Shown: in pieces, positions 1 through 8,435 of the stretch
How positions within the stretch are numbered: the stretch's first letter is position 1
Layout of the letters: each line of letters opens with the position of its first letter
Assembly (NCBI GenBank): GCA_900553405.1
Contig: USDF01000018.1
Location: 1-31,840 of the forward strand
Direction: 5' to 3'
DNA length: 31,840 nucleotides
Source: an uncultured Clostridium sp.
GTDB taxonomy: Bacteria > Bacillota > Clostridia > TANB77 > CAG-508
Made by a program: the position numbers and the translations under genes
The notes under the pieces: model-generated
Seen by the model: the letters and a program-made list of their open reading frames with translations, nothing else
What the model was told of the DNA's origin: nothing
Database searches by the model: none

Positions 1-80
1 AATCTTAAGTGAAATATGTGCATAATAAACCGGAAATTTATTATTGCCATTTATAATAATAAAAAAATATTAAAAAAGAC

Positions 81-109
81 TTGAAAATTATGTAAATTAG
101 TAGTAAACT
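81..109 (+). promoter_or_regulatory. Sigma-A-type promoter for the first orphan gene
   Basis: A TTGAAA box at 81-86 is followed after exactly 17 bp by TAAACT at 104-109, a good match to a housekeeping promoter. It precedes the gene starting at 163 by about 50 nt. Nothing coding is visible in 1-80. Confidence 0.5.
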
Positions 110-162
110 AGAAGAGTAACTAGTTAGTTTTGTTTTATTTTATGTCGTAAAGGAGTGGCTTT

Positions 163-465
163 ATGAAAAGGACAGATTTAGGAAAATTTCACGGCATGCA
201 AATAGTAGCAGATGATGATGTAATAAGAACCAAAAACAAAGGAGTGCTTGAAGTTACTTCAGCATCCAACTTGGTTTACAGACAGTATGGTGAAAATATG
301 AATGTCGAATCATCATTAGAAATTGACTTACTTGCAGGAATGAAACACGGTAAGATGACGGAGACCAATTGTGTCGGAGGTATACAGAGACAAATTGGTA
401 AAGGATGGCATATTTTAATTAGTGAATCCGCAGTAAGAGCAATCAAGGAAGTAACTGAAAATTAA
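163..465 (+). CDS. Small protein of unknown function (100 aa)
   Basis: I do not recognise this family. The protein is soluble, has no signal peptide or membrane segment, and mixes charged and hydrophobic residues as a small globular domain would. The start is supported by AAAGGAG about 8 nt upstream of the ATG. It has its own promoter (81-109) and its own terminator (467-509), so it is a stand-alone transcription unit. Its DNA is less AT-biased than its neighbours: 22 G+C in the 60 bases 361-420, against 15 in 1561-1620. That is shared with the orphan genes at 14968 and 15687. A well-expressed small protein is plausible from the promoter and ribosome site, but no function can be given. Confidence 0.75.
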   Translation: MKRTDLGKFHGMQIVADDDVIRTKNKGVLEVTSASNLVYRQYGENMNVESSLEIDLLAGMKHGKMTETNCVGGIQRQIGKGWHILISESAVRAIKEVTEN

Positions 466-466
466 A

Positions 467-509
467 AAAACGTCCAGTTTAGAAAATTCTAAACTGGATG
501 TTTTTTTAT
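467..509 (+). terminator. Intrinsic terminator after the first gene
   Basis: The arms ACGTCCAGTTTAG and CTAAACTGGATGT form a near-perfect stem (one G-T pair) with a 6-nt loop, followed by seven T's. It ends the unit at 163-465 and isolates it from the Nudix gene. Confidence 0.9.
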
Positions 510-520
510 AATTTGTAAAA

Positions 521-556
521 AAGCTTTTAATAATCCACATCAAATGATATAATTGT
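521..556 (+). promoter_or_regulatory. Promoter of the Nudix-pyrophosphatase gene, copy 1 of a shared module
   Basis: TTTTAA at 525-530, a 17-bp spacer and TATAAT at 548-553 form a promoter. The spacer end and -10 box overlap ATCA-AA-TGAT, flanked by CCACA and TGTGG, so a dimeric regulator could bind over the -10 box. The block is repeated almost exactly at 2633-2669 in front of the ABC exporter. Confidence 0.6.
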
Positions 557-594
557 GGAAAATTAATATAAAATAAATTGAAATTGGAGGAATT

Positions 595-1329
595 ATGAAG
601 TTTGAAAAATGTTGTGGATGTATTATTTTGAATGAAGGTAAAGTTTTATTAGTAAAACATAATGTTGGACATTGGGGATTTCCAAAAGGTCATATGGAGA
701 AAGATGAAATAGAAATTCAAACTGCAATAAGAGAAGTAAAAGAAGAAACAAATGTAGATGTAAAAATTCAAGAAGAAAAAAGATATGTAGATGAGTATTA
801 TTCTAGTGAAGATACATTTAAGCAAGTAGTATATTTTTTAGCAACTTGTAAGAATATGAATACTCAAAAACAAGAAGCAGAAATTGCACAAATTGAGTGG
901 GTGCCGATAGAAGAAGCCAAAAATAAAATAACATACGAAAATACAAAAAAGTTATTTAAACAGGTATTAGAAGATAATCATTTAAATAGACAAAATGAAA
1001 ATTGTAGTTACCTAGGAAAAGTGCTAACAATAAAAATAGATAGACCACTAGGTAGTAAACATCCAAAACATGGTTTTATATATCCTGTAAATTATGGATA
1101 TGTACCTAACACAGTAAGTGGAGATGGCGAAGAGTTAGACTGCTATGTTTTAGGAGTATTTGAACCACTTGAGAAATTTACAGGAGAATGTATTGCAATA
1201 ATACATAGAACAAATGATAATGATGATAAGCTAATTATAGTTCCAGACGGAAGGAAATATACAAAAGAACAAATACAGGCATTAACTGAGTTTCAAGAAC
1301 AATATTTTGAAAGTGAAATAATATTATAA
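595..1329 (+). CDS. Nudix hydrolase fused to a family I inorganic pyrophosphatase-like domain
   Basis: Residues 1 to about 130 are a Nudix hydrolase. The Nudix box runs from G32 to V54 with E38, R46-E47 and E50-E51 in place, and WGFPKGH just before it resembles dinucleoside-tetraphosphate (Ap4A) hydrolases. Residues 138-244 resemble soluble pyrophosphatase: YPVNYGYVPNT (163-173), then D177-G-E-E-L-D182, then DDKLIIVP (210-217). In the family signature DxDPxD the middle Asp is Glu here (E179), so full pyrophosphatase activity is uncertain. A fused enzyme could cleave a nucleoside polyphosphate and then the released pyrophosphate, but this is inference; the C-terminal domain might only bind substrate. 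GGAGG lies about 6 nt before the ATG. The gene begins a run with the CmpB-type gene 37 nt downstream. Confidence 0.85.
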   Translation: MKFEKCCGCIILNEGKVLLVKHNVGHWGFPKGHMEKDEIEIQTAIREVKEETNVDVKIQEEKRYVDEYYSSEDTFKQVVYFLATCKNMNTQKQEAEIAQIEWVPIEEAKNKITYENTKKLFKQVLEDNHLNRQNENCSYLGKVLTIKIDRPLGSKHPKHGFIYPVNYGYVPNTVSGDGEELDCYVLGVFEPLEKFTGECIAIIHRTNDNDDKLIIVPDGRKYTKEQIQALTEFQEQYFESEIIL

Positions 1330-1366
1330 TTTAAGCATAAACAGATAAATCAAAAAGGAGAATAAA

Positions 1367-2221
1367 ATGATAATATTTGGAATTGATATAAGAATATATT
1401 TTTTACTATTTATGATATATGCAATCTTAGGATGGTGTATGGAAGTAACATGCAAATTAATACAATATAAAAGATTTATAAATAGGGGATTTTTAATAGG
1501 GCCATATTGTCCAATATATGGATATGGAGCAATATTAATAACATTTTTACTAAAAAAATATACAGATGATCCAATAATATTATTTTTTATGGCAATAATA
1601 ATTTGCGGAACACTAGAATATTTAACAAGTTATTTTATGGAAAAAATATTTAAAGCAAGATGGTGGGATTATAGCCAAAAGAAATTTAATATTAATGGAA
1701 GAGTTTGCTTAAATACGATAGTTCCATTTGGACTATTAGGATTATTTATAATGTATATTTCTAACCCATTTTTTATTAGTAAAATACAGCTATTACCAGA
1801 AATGTGGTTGAACATACTATTTTGGACACTTTTAATAATATATATTGTAGATAATATTGTATCTGGAATAGTAATTAGATATGTAAAAAAGACAGAAAAA
1901 ATTGTAGGAAAAGACTTAGACAATACAGAAGAAATAACTAAAAAAGTAAAAGAAGTATTACAAAACAAATCTGTATTACACAGAAGATTATTAAATGCTT
2001 ATCCTAGTTTAGAAGCAGTGAAGATTAAAATAAGAGAGAAAAAAGAAGAAATAAAAGAAAAAGTAGAAGAACAACGTGAGGAACTTACAAACAAAGTGGA
2101 ACAACAAAAGAAAGAATTTGAGAATAAGGTAGGAAATCAAAAGAGAGAAATTGAAAATAAAGCACATGAAGTAGCTAAAAAAATAGAAGATAAAACGAAA
2201 AATAGAAAAGATGAAAAATAA
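1367..2221 (+). CDS. CmpB-type putative ABC-transporter membrane protein with coiled-coil tail
   Basis: The first ~165 residues hold five or so hydrophobic segments and the family's conserved GW-ME and NRGFL-GP-CPIYG-GA signatures, as in the putative ABC transporter type IV group (COG4905, CmpB-like). No ATPase partner lies next to it, and the transporter role of this family is not established. The last ~75 residues are very rich in Lys and Glu, with a repeating EQ-KE(F/I)-NKV pattern that predicts a long cytoplasmic coiled coil, which suggests a scaffold or interaction role. AAGGAG precedes the ATG. It follows the Nudix gene closely and its stop overlaps the next start (TAATG). Confidence 0.75.
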   Translation: MIIFGIDIRIYFLLFMIYAILGWCMEVTCKLIQYKRFINRGFLIGPYCPIYGYGAILITFLLKKYTDDPIILFFMAIIICGTLEYLTSYFMEKIFKARWWDYSQKKFNINGRVCLNTIVPFGLLGLFIMYISNPFFISKIQLLPEMWLNILFWTLLIIYIVDNIVSGIVIRYVKKTEKIVGKDLDNTEEITKKVKEVLQNKSVLHRRLLNAYPSLEAVKIKIREKKEEIKEKVEEQREELTNKVEQQKKEFENKVGNQKREIENKAHEVAKKIEDKTKNRKDEK

Positions 2222-2337
2222 TGAGAATTGTATTAGCATCACAATTTCCAAGAAGAAAAGAACTAATGGAGTCAATAACAAAAAATCTTGAAAATAAATT
2301 ATATGATCATTTAAAAAGTTTAGGTGTTATAGAATAA
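2221..2337 (+). pseudogene. Internally deleted Maf (septum/nucleotide pyrophosphatase) remnant, 38 codons
   Basis: The ATG overlaps the stop of the preceding gene by one base. The peptide begins MRIVLASQFPRRKELMESI, which closely matches the N terminus of Maf nucleotide pyrophosphatases (MRIVLAS-SPRRKELL). It then jumps to LENKLYDHLKSLGVIE, which resembles the usual Maf C terminus. Full Maf proteins are near 190 residues, so about 150 central residues with the catalytic site are gone and no enzyme function can remain. The deletion is in frame, leaving a short open frame that could still be translated by coupling. The Maf identity of the head is fairly clear; that of the tail is inference. Confidence 0.6.
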
Positions 2338-2497
2338 AATTAATTCACAGTCTTTTCATAAAATTGTTACTAAACTAATAAAAATTCATCAAGAAAAAGA
2401 CATAATTAAATAGTACAATTTAAACAATGAAAGGAAGTGAATGCCTATAGGTAAATTAAAAATAATTTAAGCATGAGAGAAAAACACAATATAAAAA

Positions 2498-2547
2498 TAA
2501 ATATGAAAAACGCTATATATAAAATATATGGCGTTTTTTCATATTTA
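2498..2547 (+). terminator. Strong palindromic terminator
   Basis: AAATATGAAAAACGC and GCGTTTTTTCATATTT are the arms of a long inverted repeat, extended inwards by TATATAT and ATATAT. The A-rich 5' arm and T-rich 3' arm mean it could stop transcription from either side. It separates the CmpB/maf-remnant unit from the ABC exporter. Confidence 0.75.
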
Positions 2548-2632
2548 TAAATAATATAATTTTTAAAAACACGATTGAAAAATTAAGTAAATAAATAATA
2601 TATGTTTCGTGAAAAGTCAAAATAATTAGATA

Positions 2633-2669
2633 AAAGCTTTTCATAATCTATATCAAATGATATAATCAT
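2633..2669 (+). promoter_or_regulatory. Promoter of the ABC exporter, copy 2 of the shared module
   Basis: TTTTCA at 2638-2643, 17 bp, then TATAAT at 2661-2666. The -10 region lies inside the palindrome TATATCA-AA-TGATATA, itself inside a longer near-palindrome from TCAT to ATGA. The sequence matches 521-556 with only a few changes, including AAAAGCTTTT just upstream, so the two units may share a regulator. Confidence 0.6.
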
Positions 2670-2706
2670 GAAAAATGAAATAAGAAATTAATTAAGTGGG
2701 GAAAAA

Positions 2707-4455
2707 ATGAAAAGACTATTAAAAGAAATGATAAGAAGAAATGAAAAATATATATTAGGAATATTAATATGTGGTATAATATCATCTTTTTTTAGTGTGC
2801 AATTAACAAAGTTTATTATGCACATAATAGATGGAGTAATAACTACAAATGAACAAATACCTACTTTTATCTCAAGATTTTTTTATGAAGATACTATATA
2901 TGCAAAAATTACAGTATTAGCAATCTTTATGATAAGTTTTATTATTATAATTGCCATTTCAAATTATATTAGAAATTATTTAACAACAAAAATGAGATTA
3001 GGTGTTAATCAAAACTTAAAAATGCTTCTAATAAATCATACTACATATTTAGAATATAATGAGTATGCAAAACAAGAACGTAGCCAAATATTGCAAAGAA
3101 TTAGCACTGATTCTGCAAATATTTTAGATTTTGTGATGGACAAATATAATCTAATAGTAGATTCTGTTTTTATTCTTTTATTTTCAATGGCAGAAATGGT
3201 AAAAATAAATATTCTTGTTACAAGTGTTATAGGAATAATCATTTTAATAATAACAATTATGTCTGTGTGGTACTTTCAAAAAACAAAAAAAGTAGTTGGA
3301 AAAAATGTTAAATTGCATGAAGAACTAATAGAAAAAAATTTGAATGCAATATATAATCCTAAAATGATAAAATTATTTAACAGACAACAAAAAGAAATTG
3401 CAGATTTTAATAAAAATAACGAAGAATATTTAACAAATGATAAAAAAGCGATAGATTATTTAATATATTATGAATTAATTTCAGATGCAGTAAGAAATTT
3501 AAAAGATCCTGCTATCATTTTAATGGGAGGAATTTTATTTGCACTTGGAAAAATTAATATAGGAGCACTTATGGCATTTTTAACATATTCTAACAATGTA
3601 TTAGAATATATACAACAAATAATATATGCGGTTGAAGGAATAAATGACTTTTTAGTGCCTTTGGAAAGAATAAGTAATTATTTACAACTAAAAGAAGAAA
3701 AAGTAGATAATAAAATATATCCAATAAATAAAATAGAATTAGAATTTAAAAATGTTAGTATTGTAGTACAAGATAAAGTAATTTTAAGAAATACATCATT
3801 TATATTAAAAGATGGAGAATCTATTTATTTAGTTGGTGATAATGGAAGCGGAAAGAGCATTATAATAAAAGCTTTATTAGGTTTTATTCCATATGAAGGA
3901 ACTATTTTAATGGGAGGACAAGATATAAAAGAGTTAAATTTAGCAACTATAAGGGAATACGTAGGAGCAATATTCCAAGAACCTTTTATATTTTCAGACA
4001 CTATTAGAAATAATATTGATATAAAATCAAGATATTCATTAAAGAGAATAAAAGAAGTTAGTAAAATTTGTGAAATAGATAGTGAAATAGAAAGTATGCA
4101 AGATGGATATAAAACTATATTAGGAGAAAGAGGAATAGATTTAAGTGGTGGACAAAAACAAAGAATATCTATAGCAAGAACTCTAATACAAGATAATAAG
4201 ATATTAATATTTGATGACGTGTTAAGTAAGTTGGATAATTTAACAAAAGAGAGAATAAGAAATCACCTATCAGAATGGTATCCACATCAAATTAAAATAT
4301 ATATTACACAAGATATAAAGAAAATACCAAATAATGCAATAGTCTTTTTTAAAGAAAAAGAAAGTATAACTATTAGTTCACAAGAAGAATTAATTAATAA
4401 AAATGAAAGATATAGAAATATACTTCAAATGTATAGTAATGTAATAGGAGAATAA
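2707..4455 (+). CDS. ABC exporter half-transporter, subunit with degenerate ATPase site
   Basis: The N-terminal ~320 residues form a six-helix exporter membrane domain and the rest a nucleotide-binding domain. Walker A is GDNGSGKS (377-384) and the signature LSGGQ (479-483) is intact. The catalytic Glu after Walker B is Asp (D504) and the switch His is Gln (Q535). These are the usual losses in the non-hydrolysing site of heterodimeric exporters of the BmrCD or TM287/288 kind. The partner is encoded one base downstream and carries the complementary weak signature, so the two clearly form one transporter. Substrate is unknown; no peptidase C39 domain, bacteriocin precursor or immunity gene is nearby. 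The start follows GTGGGG 5 nt upstream. Confidence 0.9.
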   Translation: MKRLLKEMIRRNEKYILGILICGIISSFFSVQLTKFIMHIIDGVITTNEQIPTFISRFFYEDTIYAKITVLAIFMISFIIIIAISNYIRNYLTTKMRLGVNQNLKMLLINHTTYLEYNEYAKQERSQILQRISTDSANILDFVMDKYNLIVDSVFILLFSMAEMVKINILVTSVIGIIILIITIMSVWYFQKTKKVVGKNVKLHEELIEKNLNAIYNPKMIKLFNRQQKEIADFNKNNEEYLTNDKKAIDYLIYYELISDAVRNLKDPAIILMGGILFALGKINIGALMAFLTYSNNVLEYIQQIIYAVEGINDFLVPLERISNYLQLKEEKVDNKIYPINKIELEFKNVSIVVQDKVILRNTSFILKDGESIYLVGDNGSGKSIIIKALLGFIPYEGTILMGGQDIKELNLATIREYVGAIFQEPFIFSDTIRNNIDIKSRYSLKRIKEVSKICEIDSEIESMQDGYKTILGERGIDLSGGQKQRISIARTLIQDNKILIFDDVLSKLDNLTKERIRNHLSEWYPHQIKIYITQDIKKIPNNAIVFFKEKESITISSQEELINKNERYRNILQMYSNVIGE

Positions 4456-4456
4456 C

Positions 4457-6160
4457 ATGGAAAAAATAAAAGATATGTTTCATTATGGAAGTTTTGAAAG
4501 AAGAATTATATTTATGACTACGGAATCAGCAATTTCTGCTATTATTTGGCAGATTATAAATCAGTATTTATTATATTTTTCTTTTGATAATGGAATAGCA
4601 AGTGAAAATATACAATTTATTACTTTATATGCAATATTTTTACTTGTAAAAGTAATATTAAATGCAATAGAAGGAATTTATCATTGCATAATTAGGCATC
4701 ATTTACAGAGAGATTTTTCTTATTATGCAAGAAAAGATATATTTGAAAATTTAATAAATGCAAAAGTTTCTTACTTTGATTCTAGTGATACAGGAGAATT
4801 ACTAGAACTTTCTATGAATGACTCACAAAAGTTTGCTACTTTTTTTACACAAAATGGACAAGTAACTTTAAGACATATATTCACAATTATTGTTTGTATA
4901 GTTACATTATTATTTATGAATGTAAAGTTAGCAGGTATTTTAGTAGTTATATATATAATAGGATATTTAGGAATTTTTATATCTAATAAAAAAAGAATAA
5001 AATTGATAAAGAAAATAAGAGAAGCAGATATAGCAATAACAAAGTCTATAACTGAACAAATTAATGGATTAGAAATAATAAAGAATTTGAGAATAGAAGA
5101 AGAAAGAATAAAGACTTTGTCAAATATGATAGATAAATATAATAAGGAATCTAGAAATTTAGATAAGGTTATAAGAAATTATAAAATAGTATATGACTTA
5201 CTTTCACTTTTAGCCTTAATGATTGTTGGTATATTTGGAGGATTAAATTTATCAGAAGGAATTATGACATATGGCGCGCTTATGGTATTTATAAATTCAA
5301 CTAGTAGAATTACTAAAAGTGTAAATCATGCTATTAATCACACAGAAAGGTTATTTCGTGATTATATATCTTTCTTAAAAATATTAAAATTCAAAGAAGA
5401 TGTTAAATTAGAAGAAGATGAAGGAAAAGAAGAGTTAAAAAGTGTTGAAAATATTGAATTAAGAAATATAGAATTTTCATATAGCGAAAATTCAAAAGTT
5501 TTAAAAGGAATAAATTTATTTGTAAATAAAAACGAAAAAATAGCAATAATAGGAAAAACGGGTTCAGGGAAAACTACTCTAGTAAATTTACTTTGCAGAT
5601 TTTATGAATTAGAAAGCGGAGAAATTTTAATAAACGGAAAAGATTACAAAGATTATTCTTTAAGTACTTTCAGAGATAAAATTGGATATGTTATGCAAGA
5701 TGTTATTATATTTAAAGGAAATGTATATGATAATATTAACTATGCAAATAAAAATATAAGTAATGAAGAAATAATTAAAATATGTAAAAAATTAAAATTA
5801 CACGATAAAATAATGAGTCTAAAAGATGGATATGAAACGAACTTGAGTGAGAATAAAGATATATTATCACAAGGAGAAAAGCAAATGATAAATTTTGCTA
5901 GAATTATGGTAGAAAATCCAGAAATCATTATATTAGATGAAATAACGTCTTCGTTAAGTTATGAAAATGAAGAATTAGTAAAAAATGCAGTAAAAGAAGT
6001 AATGGAAGGTAGAATATGCTTTGTTATAGCACATAGATTATCTACTATAAAAAATTGTGATAAAATTTTATTAATGGAAGATGGAAAAATAGTAGAGCAA
6101 GGAAGTCATGAAGAGTTAATAGACAGAAAGGAAAAATACTATAATTTAGTAAATGCATAA
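4457..6160 (+). CDS. ABC exporter half-transporter, catalytically competent subunit
   Basis: It is a membrane domain of six predicted helices followed by an ATPase domain. Walker A is GKTGSGKT (366-373), Walker B ends D494-E495 with the catalytic Glu present, and H526 is the switch His. Its signature is LSQGE (470-474) rather than LSGGQ. In the head-to-tail dimer this weak signature faces the Walker site of the upstream subunit, so one composite site is dead and the other (this Walker site with the partner's LSGGQ) is active. The gene starts one base after its partner's stop, with the AGGAG ribosome site inside the upstream gene. It ends 13 nt before a strong terminator. Confidence 0.92.
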   Translation: MEKIKDMFHYGSFERRIIFMTTESAISAIIWQIINQYLLYFSFDNGIASENIQFITLYAIFLLVKVILNAIEGIYHCIIRHHLQRDFSYYARKDIFENLINAKVSYFDSSDTGELLELSMNDSQKFATFFTQNGQVTLRHIFTIIVCIVTLLFMNVKLAGILVVIYIIGYLGIFISNKKRIKLIKKIREADIAITKSITEQINGLEIIKNLRIEEERIKTLSNMIDKYNKESRNLDKVIRNYKIVYDLLSLLALMIVGIFGGLNLSEGIMTYGALMVFINSTSRITKSVNHAINHTERLFRDYISFLKILKFKEDVKLEEDEGKEELKSVENIELRNIEFSYSENSKVLKGINLFVNKNEKIAIIGKTGSGKTTLVNLLCRFYELESGEILINGKDYKDYSLSTFRDKIGYVMQDVIIFKGNVYDNINYANKNISNEEIIKICKKLKLHDKIMSLKDGYETNLSENKDILSQGEKQMINFARIMVENPEIIILDEITSSLSYENEELVKNAVKEVMEGRICFVIAHRLSTIKNCDKILLMEDGKIVEQGSHEELIDRKEKYYNLVNA

Positions 6161-6172
6161 AAACTATTAATT

Positions 6173-6232
6173 AAAACGAAAGTAAAATTTCAAACATTTT
6201 GTAATGTTTGGAATTCTACTTTCGTTTTTTCT
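6173..6232 (+). terminator. Terminator of the ABC exporter operon
   Basis: AAAACGAAAGTA and TACTTTCGTTTT are perfect outer arms, with inner arms CAAACATT and AATGTTTG. A run of T's ends the stem. Confidence 0.92.
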
Positions 6233-6236
6233 TTTG

Positions 6237-6268
6237 TTCATAATTAGTTCATTTTCAAATTGTATAAT
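6237..6268 (+). promoter_or_regulatory. Direct-repeat operator and promoter of the MMPL operon
   Basis: TTCAT occurs at 6237-6241 and 6248-6252, exactly 11 bp apart, with TATAAT at 6263-6268. No proper -35 box is present at 17 bp. Direct repeats one helical turn apart just upstream of a -10 box are typical activation sites for OmpR/PhoB-family regulators. The same layout, with the same distances, precedes the response regulator gene at 10725. Confidence 0.65.
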
Positions 6269-6345
6269 AAGCAAAGTTGGGAATTGTATCAATAAAACCT
6301 CAAAATTAAATGGTTTGGTACAAAAACAAGAAAGGAGAAGAGATT

Positions 6346-8415
6346 ATGCATAAAGTAGCAAAAGCAATATGCAAACACAGAAAATTAATTCTAATAATAG
6401 CACTTCTATTATTAATACCATCAATAATAGGAATGAAAGCAACTAGGATTAATTACGACATATTAGTATATCTTCCAGAAGACATTGAAACCATAAAAGG
6501 TGAAAATATACTATCAGAAGATTTTGATATGGGTGGATTCTCAGTAGTTTTACTAGAGGACATGAGTACAAAAGATATAGTTAAATTAGAGGAAAAAATA
6601 AGAAAAATAGATAATGTAGAAAAAGTAGTAAGTATAGCTGATGTATTAGGGTCAAATATCCCAGTAGAAATGCTACCAGATGATATAAAAGATAAAGCCT
6701 ACAAAGATAATGAAACATTAATGTTAGTTACATTTAAAGAACAAATATCATCAGATGCAACAATGAATAGTGTAGAAGAATTAAGAAAAATAACAGATGA
6801 ACATTGTAAAATAAGTGGTATGACAGCGACAGTATTAGACACAAGAAACTTATCAGATTCAGAAGTTGTAATTTATGTAATAATTGCTGTAATTCTATGC
6901 TTAATAGTACTAGAACTTGCATTAGATTCATATGTAGCCCCAGTATTATTACTATTAAATATAGGAATAGCAATACTTTATAACATGGGAACAAATATAT
7001 TTATGGGTCAAATTTCATATATAACAAAGGCAATAAGTGCAGTACTTCAACTAGGAGTAACAATGGACTTTGCAATATTCCTATACCATAGTTATATGCA
7101 AGAAAAAGAAACAATAAAAGACAACAATGAAGCAATGGCAAATGCAATTTCTAAAACTTTTGTATCTGTATTAGGAAGTTCACTTACAACAATAGCAGGA
7201 TTTTTAGCATTATGTAGTATGAATTTAACACTTGGAAAAGACATTGGTATAGTTATGGCAAAAGGTGTCTTATTAGGAGTTATTTCAGTAGTAACAATAC
7301 TTCCTGCAATGATACTAGAATTAAATAATTTAATAGAAAAGACAAAACACAAAGAGATATTACCTAAATTTACTAAAATTAAAAACTTTGTAATGAAACA
7401 CTACAAAGCAATAGTGGTAGCATTTTTAATTATTTTACCAATAGCATTTTATGGATATCAAAATACAAAAATATACTACAACCTAGATAAATCTTTACCT
7501 ACAACATTAGATAGTGTAGTTGCAAATACAGAGCTAAAAGATAAATTTAATATGACATCTATGGAATTACTATTAGTAAACAAAGATATGCCAGATTATG
7601 AAGTAAATAAAATGGTAGAAGAAATAGAAAAAGTAGAAGGTATTGAATGGACATTAGATTATTCAAAGATTGGAAGTATGGGAGTACCAAAAGAAGCATT
7701 GCCAGAAGATATAGTAAGTATCTTCCAAAGTGATAAATACCAAATGATACTTATAAATTCAAAATATGAAATGGCAACAGATGAATTAAATGCACAAGTT
7801 GAAACAATAAATCAAATTATTAAAAAATACGATGAAAATGCAATACTTGCAGGTGAAGGACCTTTAATGAAGGACTTAGTAGAAATAAGTAACCATGACT
7901 TTAACAGTGTAAATACAGTATCAATAGCAATTATATTTGTAATAATGATAGTTGTATTAAAATCAATCTCATTACCTGTAATACTTATAGCCGTAATAGA
8001 ATTTGCAATATTTATAAATATGGGAATTCCATATTATACAAATACAGTATTACCATTTATTGCTTCAATAGTAATTGGAACAATTCAATTAGGAGCAACA
8101 ATAGATTATGCAATATTAATTACAACTAAATATATAACAGCAAGAAAAGAAGGAAAAGATAAGAAAGAAGCAATTGATGGAGCTTTAGGAACATCTATAG
8201 GTTCAATAATAGTTAGTGGATTATGCTTCTTTGGAGCAACATTTGGTGTAGGTGCATATTCAAAAATAGAAATGATAGGTTCTCTATGCACATTGATGTC
8301 AAGAGGTGCAATAGTAAGTATGGTATGCGTTATAGCAGTACTACCATCATTCTTAATGATATTTGATAAATTAATTTGTAAAACAACAATTGGAATGAGA
8401 AAAATAAATAATTAA
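6346..8415 (+). CDS. MMPL/RND-family transporter
   Basis: It has the duplicated layout of MMPL transporters: one N-terminal helix, a large extracellular loop, a bundle of about five helices, then the same again. The intramembrane Asp motifs appear in both halves (GVTMDFAIFL and GATIDYAILI), consistent with proton-driven export. At 689 residues it is a normal length for the compact Firmicutes type. I chose the ATG at 6346 because AAAGGAG lies 8 nt upstream; an in-frame ATG at 6310 has no such site. The gene is 20 nt from the secreted heptad-repeat protein gene and both sit under the 6237-6268 promoter. Substrate is unknown; lipids, glycolipids or peptides are typical for the family. Confidence 0.88.
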   Translation: MHKVAKAICKHRKLILIIALLLLIPSIIGMKATRINYDILVYLPEDIETIKGENILSEDFDMGGFSVVLLEDMSTKDIVKLEEKIRKIDNVEKVVSIADVLGSNIPVEMLPDDIKDKAYKDNETLMLVTFKEQISSDATMNSVEELRKITDEHCKISGMTATVLDTRNLSDSEVVIYVIIAVILCLIVLELALDSYVAPVLLLLNIGIAILYNMGTNIFMGQISYITKAISAVLQLGVTMDFAIFLYHSYMQEKETIKDNNEAMANAISKTFVSVLGSSLTTIAGFLALCSMNLTLGKDIGIVMAKGVLLGVISVVTILPAMILELNNLIEKTKHKEILPKFTKIKNFVMKHYKAIVVAFLIILPIAFYGYQNTKIYYNLDKSLPTTLDSVVANTELKDKFNMTSMELLLVNKDMPDYEVNKMVEEIEKVEGIEWTLDYSKIGSMGVPKEALPEDIVSIFQSDKYQMILINSKYEMATDELNAQVETINQIIKKYDENAILAGEGPLMKDLVEISNHDFNSVNTVSIAIIFVIMIVVLKSISLPVILIAVIEFAIFINMGIPYYTNTVLPFIASIVIGTIQLGATIDYAILITTKYITARKEGKDKKEAIDGALGTSIGSIIVSGLCFFGATFGVGAYSKIEMIGSLCTLMSRGAIVSMVCVIAVLPSFLMIFDKLICKTTIGMRKINN

Positions 8416-8435
8416 AAAGAAAGGAAGTAAAAAAC

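Larger units (their letters stand above)
2338..2706. other. 369-bp intergenic stretch without a clear gene
   Basis: It holds, in order: plain AT-rich DNA; a strong ribosome site (AAAGGAAGTG) followed by a 9-codon frame MPIGKLKII at 2441-2470, probably a decayed gene head or leader; a strong hairpin terminator at 2498-2547; and the ABC-exporter promoter at 2633-2669. I see no RNA gene in it. Confidence 0.6.

Noticed and set aside
2707..6160. Bacteriocin or lantibiotic export locus
   Set aside because: No peptidase C39 domain, modification enzyme, precursor peptide or immunity gene is visible around the two ABC genes.
6310..6345. Upstream start for the MMPL gene at 6310
   Set aside because: No ribosome site precedes it, whereas AAAGGAG sits 8 nt before the ATG at 6346, and the family starts with a short basic stretch like MHKVAKAICKHRK.
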